Shown here: piece by piece, positions 31,076 to 38,150 of the stretch
How positions within the stretch are numbered: position 1 is the stretch's first letter
Layout of the letters: each line of letters starts with the position of its first letter
NCBI GenBank assembly: GCA_051453625.1
Contig: JBOZIK010000001.1
Span: 59,120,771-59,158,920 of the forward strand
DNA: 38,150 nt
Source: Welwitschia mirabilis
Lineage: Eukaryota; Gnetophyta; Gnetopsida; Welwitschiales
Direction of reading: 5' to 3'
The notes under the pieces: generated by a model
Told to the model about the DNA's origin: nothing
The model's input: only the letters and a program-made list of their open reading frames with translations
Database searches by the model: none
Made by a program: the position numbers and the translations under genes

Positions 31076-31397
31076 CTCTGTTTAGAAAAATGTATTTCAG
31101 TCACTTGCTAAAGGTTTTAGGTTTAGGTTAAGGTTCAGACTTTTGGTTTCAGAAAAATTTTCAGAAGAGTTGATTATCGTCTCAAACTGACATTTGGACG
31201 ACACAAGTGAATGACTAATCTCAGACTTCATGAGAAGTTGCAGACTCAGATTTTCTCCTCATCAGATCAGAAAAATCAGTGGAGGGATGGTCAAACTCAA
31301 GTTATTCATTAAGTACATAAAGATATTCTACTTCCATGTGATTGTTAAACAAGATTGACTCATGAAGCATGAACCATCTCTCTTTAAGTGGATGGTG
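31076..31397 (-). other. E4 protease-RT spacer
   Basis: Same frame as protease and RT, but poorly conserved and stop-rich. Holds one nested palindrome (31176-31215). Confidence 0.5.
31176..31215. repeat. Nested palindrome in the E4 protease-RT spacer
   Basis: ATCGTCT, 6 bp, GACATTTGGACGAC, 6 bp, GAATGAC. Spacers are 6 bp here, as in E6, not 5 bp as in LTRs and leaders. Confidence 0.6.
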
Positions 31398-31676
31398 CTA
31401 TAAAAACAAGGTTGGTTTTATTTCTTCCTCCAATCCTAAATCATTACCTAAATCATTTTCGGCTGCATCAAAGACTCTAATTGAAAATTGTTTATTTCCA
31501 AAATGGCACTTCATTAATCCAGTACTTGTGTCAATGATGCAATGGGCTGTTGCACAGAAAGCTCTACCTAGAAGTAGGGGATATCCACCTTGGTGCTCAA
31601 CTTCTAGAACAACTACATCTATGGGGTAGAAAGCTTCCTCTATCTGAATGACTAAGTCCCTGATCACGCCTAACGG
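31398..31676 (-). pseudogene. pol: E4 protease, C-terminal part
   Basis: Open frame with VIQIEEAFYPIDVVVLEVEH, GGYPLLLGRAFCATAHCIID and MKCHFGNKQFSIRVFDAAEN. The active-site segment would lie in the 100-N gap that begins at 31677. The best-preserved protease tail in the window. Confidence 0.8.
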
Positions 31677-31776
31677 NNNNNNNNNNNNNNNNNNNNNNNN
31701 NNNNNNNNNNNNNNNNNNNNNNNNNNNNNNNNNNNNNNNNNNNNNNNNNNNNNNNNNNNNNNNNNNNNNNNNNNNN

Positions 31777-32395
31777 ATCGAAATAATAACTTTAGGAAAG
31801 CCAAATCGCTAAAAGATATGTGATTGAAGAAAATGACAAAAAGTTCGAGCATAATTCAAAGAAGTAGGTATGGCTTCAACCCATTTAGTCATGTAATCAA
31901 TAGCCACTAAAATGTATTTTTATTGCAAGAAGGTGGGTGAAAAGGGCCCATAAAATTAATACCACAACAATCAAAAGTTTCACACTCAAGAATAAGTCAA
32001 AGGGGCATTTCTTATAAATGAAAAAGGTTACTAAAATGTTGGAAAGAATCACACCTTCTAATAAAATCATAGGAATCACAAAAAAGAGAAGGCTAATAAA
32101 AACCATAATGAAGGATTTTCATAAAAGTTTTATATCCACTGGAATATCCTCCACAAACACCACCATGACAAAGATGAAGAATATCAGGTATTTTCCAATC
32201 AAGCATACATTTTCTTATAATTTGATCTTTACACCTATGATATAAATGTGGCTCGATTCACTCATAATTACCTATATGATGGAGAAAAGATTTACGTTAG
32301 TAATAGGTCCAATGTTGTGGTGTCTTCATAGTTACAAAATAGTTAATAATGTTATCATACCATGAAGGAGGATAATAAGAAGAGATAGCAAAGAG
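31777..32395 (-). pseudogene. pol: E5 integrase, N-terminal half
   Basis: Reads LHLCHGGVCGGYSSGYKTFMK and RRCDSFQHF: the second His of the finger (GGH in relatives) is Tyr and one Cys of C-x-x-C is Phe. The first core Asp is Asn (GINFMG, codon 31955-31957). The sequence stops at the 100-N gap just where ISDQG should occur. Stops and a frame change are present. Confidence 0.7.
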
Positions 32396-32860
32396 TTATT
32401 CATCAGGAAAGGTATCATCAATGAGAATATCGTCTAGAGGAGAAGGAAGTCGAGATAAGTGATCGACAACATAATTGTACTTCCTGGTTTTATCTATGAT
32501 GGTCAGATTTAATTCTTGCATAGGAAGGATCCATCTAATCAAATAGGCACTAGAGTCTTTCTTGGTCATGAGGTAACGAATGGCAGTATGGTCAATATAA
32601 ACATTCATGTGAAAGTCCAAAAGATAGTATTTAAGAGAATTAAGGAAAAAGATAATGGCAAGCATTTATTTTTTTAGTAGTATAGTTGATCTGAGATCTA
32701 GACAATGATTTGCTATAATAAGATATAACTTTGAATTCTTTCTTATACTTTTGGAAAAGAATCCCACCCACGACAAAATTACTAACATTACACATAAGCT
32801 CAAAGTTAAGTGTCCAATTGGGTCCTGCTACTATAGGAGCATGAGACAATATATGTTTAA
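32396..32860 (-). pseudogene. pol: E5 RNase H
   Basis: Reads LNFELMCNVSNFVVGGIL, where relatives have MCD: the first catalytic Asp is Asn (GAT to AAT). NYTTKK is followed by a one-base-type frameshift near 32665 in an A run, then LNSLKYYLLDFHMNVYIDHTAIRYLM (last Asp kept) and DHLSRLPSPLDDILIDDTFP. Inactive by both point mutation and frameshift. Confidence 0.8.
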
Positions 32861-33690
32861 GCCTATCAAAAGCACTTTAACAAGATTCATTCCATTCAAA
32901 TTTGACATCTTTCTCAAGTAATGAGTGAAGGGGTTTGTAAATAGAAGTATAATCACAAATGAATCAATGGTAAAAATCACAATGACTTAGGAAAGATCGA
33001 ATCTATTTAACATTGGTAAGAGGACTAAAATTTTGAATAATACTAACTTTAGAAGCATCCATCTTAATCACCTCTCAAGAAATTTGGTGACTTAAAATAA
33101 TACCACTCTCTACAAGAAAATGACTCTTTTCCCAACTCAAGTAGAGGCCACTAGTAATGCATTGATCTAAGACTTTCTCTAAATGATCTAATATTTATTC
33201 AAAAGTTTTGACATAGATAGAGAAGTCATCCATAAAAATCTCAATAGAATCCTCAAGCATATCAGAAAAAATACCCATCATAGCATGTTGAAAGGTATAG
33301 GGAGCATTACAAAGTCTAAAAGACATGCGTCGAAAGGTAAAGATTCCAATAGGAGAAGTAAAGATAGTTTTATCATGGTCCTCAAGGGCAATGTAAATTT
33401 GATTGTAACCATTATAACTATCAAGTAAATAATAAAAAGCATGGTCCTGAATCCTATCAATAATTTCATTGAGAAAAGATAAAGGATAGTGGTATTTTTT
33501 AATTACCTCATTTAGTTTTCGAAAGTCTATGCACATACGCCATTTTCCACTTTTTTTAGGTACTACCATCAATGGGCTAACCCACTCACTATTATCAATA
33601 GAGTAAATGATTCTAGCATCCATAAGCTTTATGAATTCATCTTTTATAATTTGCTTTAGGGATGAATTTAGTCTACATTGGGGTTGCCTC
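32861..33690 (-). pseudogene. pol: E5 reverse transcriptase
   Basis: The longest open RT stretch in the window (to 33195): QPQCRLNSSLKQIIKDEFIK, LMDARIIYSIDNSEWVSPL, VVPKKSGKWRMCIDFRKLNE, FYYLLDSYNGYNQIYIALED, KTIFTSPIGIFTFRRMSFRL and IEIFMDDFSIYVKTFE. MDD is at 33225-33233. The first stop comes only after this motif. The connection region and start of RNase H follow with stops. The N-terminus is lost in the 100-N gap at 33691. Confidence 0.85.
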
Positions 33691-33790
33691 NNNNNNNNNN
33701 NNNNNNNNNNNNNNNNNNNNNNNNNNNNNNNNNNNNNNNNNNNNNNNNNNNNNNNNNNNNNNNNNNNNNNNNNNNNNNNNNNNNNNNNNN

Positions 33791-35100
33791 ATACACAAGT
33801 CAAGTTAAAAGATGATCAGGTAAAGTTATAATATTTAACTAAGGAAGTAAGCTAAGAAAGAACTTAGACAATGATGAAGTCTTCCTCAGTGAGGGGTACT
33901 TCCAAAACAAGTGCTTCTACCATGTTTATAGTTGCATCTAACGATCCCTCGTATAATTTCAACCGTTGTCCATTAACCTTCTGAATTTCTTGAGTTTTCA
34001 TATCTAAAATTTCAACTGAGCCATTAGAATGTACTCTCTGTACAAGATAAGGACCTAACCATCTAGAGGTTAACTTGTTATGCAAAAGGTGAACTCAAGT
34101 GTTATAAAATAAACAAGTTAACCAGGTTCAAACTTTTTATGAAAAATCTGTCTATCATGTTTGAACTTTACTTGGGCTTTATGAATCAGTTGATGATGTA
34201 TGGAACTAGTTTTGTTTTCATCAAGATGATTTAGTTGTGCTAACCTATACTTAAGATTTTCTTCAAAGTCCACAAGATTAAGTTTATGAGATGTACGGTA
34301 AGAATTGTAACATACATCAACAGGTAAGACATAAACTTTACCATAAACAAGTTCATAAGGTGAAAAAACAAGGGAAGTACATCAAGTAGTATGGTAGGCC
34401 CAAAGTATATCATTGAGTTTAGAAGCCCAAGTATTTTTATTAACAGAGACAAGTTTTTGAAGCATTTTCTTGATTTCTCTGTTAGCATTTTCAGCTTGTC
34501 CGCTTGTTTTAGGGTGATAAGAACAAGCTATTCTATGTTCAATTCCCATGGATAGAAGAAGTTTCTTGAAAAGTAAATTTATGAAATGAGTACCCTAATC
34601 GCTAATGATAATTCTAGGAAAGCCAAATCTTCGAAAGATATGTGATCAAAGAAAATCATAAATAGTTTGGGCATCATTCAAAGAAGTAGGTATGGCTTCA
34701 ACCCATTTAGTCACGTAATCTACAACCACTAAAATGTAATTTTTATTACAAGAAGGTGGCTAAACAAGGCCCATGAAATCAATACCCCAACAATCAAAAG
34801 GTTCGCACTCAAGAATATGTCAAAGGGGCATTTCCTGTGAATGAACAAGGCTACCAAAATGTTGACAAGGATCACATCTTCTAACGAAATTATATGAGTC
34901 ACGAAAAAGAGAAGGCCAATAAAAACTAGAATGAAGGATTTTCATGGCTGTTTTGTATCCACTAAAATGTCCTCCACAAATGCCATTATGACAAAGATGA
35001 AGAATTTCAGGAATTTTCCAATCGAGTACACATTTTCTCATAATTTGATCTTTGCACCTATAGTATAAATGTGGTTCGATTCATTCATATTCACCTATAC
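33791..35100 (-). pseudogene. pol: E6 integrase
   Basis: The best-preserved integrase here. The H2C2 finger is complete (LHLCHNGICGGHFSGYKTAMK, RRCDPCQHFG, 34860-35000). Core residues are GIDFMG (near 34775), ISD followed by a stop in place of Gln and then GTHF (near 34600), and HPKTSGQAENANREIK (near 34490). The C-terminal segment from 34085 reads HNKLTSRWLGPYLVQRVHSN and ends EEDFIIV at 33864; 33791-33863 is the start of the 3' region. At least one frame change separates the core from the C-terminal segment. Confidence 0.8.
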
Positions 35101-35690
35101 GATGAAGAAAGGATTTGCATTGGTAATAGATCCAATTTTGCGGTGTTTTCATGGTTACAAGATAGTTGACAATGTCGGCATACCATGGAGGAGGATGAGA
35201 AGAAGAAGAAGAAAAAGAAATAGCAAAAAGCTGCTCATCAGGAAAAGTATCATCGATAAGAATATCGTCTGAAGGAGAAGCAAGTTTAGCTAAGTGATCA
35301 GCAACAGAATTATGCTTCCCTGTTTTATCTATAATGGTTAAATTGAATTCTTGCATGAGAAGGATCCATCTAATTAAACGGGCACTAGAGTCTTTCTTGG
35401 TCATGAGGTAACGAATGGCAGCATGGTCGGTATAAACATTCGTGTGGAAGCCTAAAAGATAATGTCGAAGAGAATTAAGGCAGAAGATGATAGCAAGCAT
35501 TTCTTTTTCGGTAGTAGTGTAATTCATTTGAGCTCTAAATAATGTCTTGCTATGATAAGATATAACTTTAAAGTCTTTCTCATATTTTTGTCAAAGAACC
35601 TCACCCATGACAAAATTACTAGAATCACACATAAGCTCAAAGTCAAGTGCTTAATTGGTCCCATTACTCTAAGAGCATCAAACAATCTTT
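35101..35690 (-). pseudogene. pol: E6 RNase H and linker
   Basis: From 35527 the frame is open for 148 codons: NYTTTEKEMLAIIFCLNSLR (Glu), NVYTDHAAIRYLM (Asp), TGKHNSVADHLAKLASPSDD, then LIDDTFPDEQLFAIS and WYADIVNYLVTMKTPQNW. Upstream, the first Asp region (CDSSNF) is kept but in a shifted frame. A GAA/AGA run (35200-35220) lengthens a Ser stretch in the linker relative to E4. Confidence 0.8.
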
Positions 35691-36700
35691 ATTTAAGCCT
35701 ATCGAAATCAGTTTAACAAGATTCATTCCATTTGAATTTGGCATCTTTCTCAAGCAACAAGTGAAGGGGTTTGCAAATATAAGCATAATCATAAATGAAC
35801 CAATGGTAGAAATCACAATAATCAAGAAAAGATCTGACCTGTTTAACACTAGTATGAGGACTAAGATTTGAATAATACTAACTTTAGAAGCATCCATCTT
35901 AATCCTCTCTCAAGAAATTTGGTGACCTAAAACAATACCATTCTTTACAAGAAAATAACTCTTTTCCCAACTCAAGTGGAGGCCACTAGCAATGAATCAA
36001 TCTAAGACTTTTTCTAGATGATCTAAGATTTATTCAAAGGTCTTGGCATAGATAGAGAAGTCATCCATAAAAATCTTGATGGAATCCTTAATCATATCAG
36101 AAACAATACTCATCATAGCACGTTAAAAGTACCTAGAGCATTACAACATCCAAAAGGCATGCATCTTAAGGCAAAGGTGTTAAAAGGAAAAAGTAGTTTT
36201 ATCTTGGTCTTCAAGGGCAATGTAAATTTGATTGTAACCACTATAACTATCAAGGAAATATTAAAAGGCATGTCCCTGAATCCTATCAAGAATTCAATTA
36301 AGAAAAGGTAAAGGATAGTGGTCTTTTTTGATTACTTCATCTAGTTTTCGAAAATCTATGCACATACATCATTTCCCACTCTTTTTAGATACTACCATTA
36401 AGGGGCTAACCCACTCACTATTAGCAATAGAGTAAATGATTCCAACATCCATAAGTTTTATGATTTCATCTTTTACAATTTGTTTCAGGGCTGTATTTAA
36501 TCTACATTGGGGTTACCTTATAGGTTTGGAATTTTCTTTGAGGTAGATTTTTTATTACACAATGAAAGTGGCGATGGCTGACAGATCATTATGGAACCAA
36601 GTAAACACATAAACTTTTAATTTTAAAAGAGAGATAAGATTGAATTCTTGTTGAGGTAAGAGATTTTATTGATAAGGGCTTATTCAGATCTCTATTCAGA
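35691..36700 (-). pseudogene. pol: E6 reverse transcriptase
   Basis: Reads ALKQIVKDEIIKLMDVGIIY, SIANSEWVSPLMVVSKKSGK, CIDFRKLDEVIKKDHYPLPF, YSGYNQIYIALEDQDKTTF and IKIFMDDFSIYAKTFE, with MDD at 36060-36068. The stretch between KTTF and the MDD motif (around 36120-36200) is scrambled by small indels and stops. The connection domain (VRSFLDYCDFYHWFIYDYAY) is recognisable. Confidence 0.8.
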
Positions 36701-36948
36701 AAAATGTATTTCAGTCCACTACTCAGAGGTTTTAGGTTCAGAGTAAGGTTCAAACCTCTGGTTCTAGAAGAAATTTCAAGAAAGTTATCTGTCATCTTGG
36801 ACTGTCATCCAAACGTTAGTATTAGACAACTAATTTCACAACAAGAATTCTCAGGGTTACTAGTCTCTTGGATTTCAAAACAGGTTGCAGACTCAGTTTT
36901 ACTTCTTATTAGATTAGAAAACTCAATAGAGGGATGGTCAAACTCAAG
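36701..36948 (-). other. E6 protease-RT spacer
   Basis: Low conservation. One nested palindrome at 36791-36830. The segment LNLTLNLKPLSSGLKYIFLN just before RT is shared with E3 (near 22210). Confidence 0.5.
36791..36830. repeat. Nested palindrome in the E6 protease-RT spacer
   Basis: GTCATCT, 6 bp, GTCATCCAAACGTT, 6 bp, AGACAAC. The left half is perfect; the right is decayed. Confidence 0.55.
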
Positions 36949-37560
36949 TTATTCATTAAGCTCATAGAGGTACTCTACTTCCATGTGATCATCAAACAAG
37001 GTTGGCTCATAAAGCATGAACCATCTCTCTTCAAGTGAATGATGTTGTAAAAATAAGGTTAGTTTTATTTCTTCTTCTACTTCTAAATCATTACCTAAAA
37101 ATTTTTCGGCTGCATCAAAGACTCTAATTAAAAATTGTTTGTTTCCCAAATGGCACTTTATCAATCTAGTTCTTGTGTCTATGATGCAATGAGGGGTTGC
37201 ACAGAAAGCTCTACCTATAAGTAGGAGATATCCACCCTGATGCTTAACTTTAAGAATAACTACATCGATTGGATAGAAAGCTTCCTTTATCTGAATGTCT
37301 AACTCCTTGATCACGTCTAAAGGTTTCTTCACAGATGTGTCGGCTAACTCCAAGATAATTCATATAGGCTCTACTCTATCTTTCAACCCAAGACGTTGAC
37401 AAATATGCAAGGGCATGATGTTAACACTGGCTCCTATGTCTATTAAGACTTTTTTAATTCTTTGGTTCCCCTTTAAGATGATAGTAACAGTTGCTTCCCT
37501 CGAATCTTTAAACTTTAGACACTTCTTAGAAACTAGGTTGCTAAGAGATTGATCTAGGAA
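36949..37560 (-). pseudogene. pol: E6 aspartic protease
   Basis: Active site LIDIGASVNIMPLHICQRLG is intact (near 37420-37450). One stop follows (EPI, TGA, IILEL; relatives have Thr-Arg or Asn-Leu here, so CGA to TGA is likely). From 37353 the frame is open for 134 codons: DTSVKKPLDVIKELDIQIKE, GGYLLLIGRAFCATPHCIID, CHLGNKQFLIRVFDAAEK and LEERWFMLYEPTLFDDHME. Upstream comes the block VFLDQSLSNLVSKKCLKFKD shared with E3. Confidence 0.8.
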
Positions 37561-38150
37561 GACTTCACTAATAATAGTGTATTTTATTTTCTTCTAGTTA
37601 GGTCTTTTCATAGCTTAGATTATTTAGGGTTCTGTTGTAAAAGTTTCCAAAAAGATAAGTTGATGCTTATGTTTTGCATTAAAGTCTTCAAATAATCATC
37701 AAAGATAGGATTTGTATTAAGCCTATTAAGCCATGGAGTAGTAAGTTTATTTTGGGATTGATCTTTCTTTTTGTTATTAAGTAAAGAAGGGAAGGAATGA
37801 TTTTCTAAGATTTCTATGTCCTCTTCCTTATTGTTCTTGTCATTTTACGAAGTTAAAGCCTTATGAGTAGGGAGAGTTGTATTATTTCCACTCCTTGTCA
37901 TTACTTTACAATCTTTTCATACTTCATTAGGATTCTGTAAGTGTTAAGTGACAAGGGTCCCTTGTGGTCTTTAGTTGGTAAGCATGGTTTATTATAAAAT
38001 GTTTATAAGATTTTCTATGTTTTCTTTTATCTTTTCTTGAGTTCTTCTCAACTCCTTAATGGAATTCCTAAGAGGATCACTATGTTTTTGGGAGTTGGAT
38101 AGGCTTGCTAAGTTATTTGGATAGTTGAGTTGAAAGTTTAGATTTTCAAA
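37561..38150 (-). pseudogene. gag: E6 gag, C-terminal part, running off the window
   Basis: On the minus strand from the right edge: HSDPLRNSIKELRRTQEKIK, a region of stops (37850-38000), then EEDIEILENHSFPSLLNNKK, TPWLNRLNTNPIFDDYLKTL and MQNISINLSFWKLLQQN, matching E3 gag at 19670-20100. The N-terminal part lies beyond 38150. Confidence 0.7.

Larger units (their letters stand above)
28269..31676 (-). mobile_element. E4: Athila-like pol in one continuous but stop-ridden frame
   Basis: Protease, spacer, RT, RNase H and integrase all lie in the same minus-strand frame from the gap at 31676 to the terminal stop at 28269-28271, about 1,136 codons. About 30 in-frame stops replace residues that are Trp, Gln or Arg in relatives. 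No net frameshift is present, and the only large indel seen is a 27-bp in-frame deletion in RT. All catalytic motifs that can be checked in RT, RNase H and integrase are kept. Confidence 0.75.

Noticed and set aside
28269-31676. Recoded or read-through pol because the frame is continuous
   Set aside because: All three stop codons occur, at positions that are Trp, Gln or Arg in relatives, which fits decay and not a changed code.
33225-33233. GGATGAC at the RT MDD codons (also 36060) as further palindrome half-sites
   Set aside because: It is the coding sequence for Met-Asp-Asp and lacks partner half-sites at the 5-6 bp spacing.
22170-38150. Endogenous pararetrovirus (caulimovirid) as source of the RT-RNase H
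   Set aside because: Integrase follows RNase H and LTRs with PBS are present; RT motifs match Athila-type Ty3/gypsy.

Overview
The window is AT-rich, repeat-dense DNA that looks like nuclear heterochromatin of a seed plant. I found no host gene, tRNA or rRNA gene. Almost everything recognisable comes from decayed LTR retrotransposons: Ty3/gypsy elements of Athila type (gag, protease, RT, RNase H, integrase), one Ty1/copia element of SIRE/Maximus type, a second copia remnant and one chromovirus-type RT fragment. Every coding relic longer than about 300 bases carries stops. The species cannot be named from the sequence.

Layout. (1) 1-14858, plus strand: a copia element whose gag is split by an Athila-like insertion (E1, 89-8878, minus strand). 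The copia relic keeps gag, a protease motif, a GAG-pre-integrase segment, a plant-transposon-protein ORF relic (11194-12061), a polypurine tract and a 3' LTR, but lacks integrase, RT and RNase H. E1 keeps both LTRs, a PBS, gag and protease, but has no RT, RNase H or integrase; that space holds a 1.54-kb unit present twice. (2) 14859-16572: a copia RNase H tail, a chromovirus RT fragment on the minus strand, and AT-rich sequence with a 24-bp perfect palindrome. (3) 16573-25515, plus strand: a truncated LTR, then Athila-like element E3 (LTR, leader, gag, protease twice, RT, RNase H). E3 is cut inside RNase H by the start of another LTR of the same family (23700), which leads into a second gag start (25400). 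(4) 25616-38150, minus strand: Athila-like E4 (plant-transposon-protein ORF, 3' region, integrase, RNase H, RT, protease), E5 (partial integrase, RNase H, RT) and E6 (integrase through gag, running off the right edge), separated by scaffold gaps.

In an intact element gag would form the particle, PR would mature the polyprotein, RT and RNase H would copy RNA to DNA, and IN would insert it. Here all copies are inactive. Decay is mostly by C-to-T and G-to-A change: E4 pol stays in one frame for about 1,136 codons with about 30 stops and no net frameshift, and the E1 primer binding site differs from the usual Athila type by six transitions, five at CpG.

The most interesting unexplained signal is a recurrent 38-40 bp nested palindrome: a 14-bp centre like GTCATCCGGATGAC, flanked at 5 or 6 bp by 7-bp half-sites like GTCATCT and AGATGAC. 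At least 17 copies occur in LTRs, leaders, protease-RT spacers and 3' regions of the Athila-like family. I see no new defence or enzymatic system. Thirteen N runs interrupt the window; six are exactly 100 bases and most of those lie where one element copy switches to another, so copy number and order need checking.
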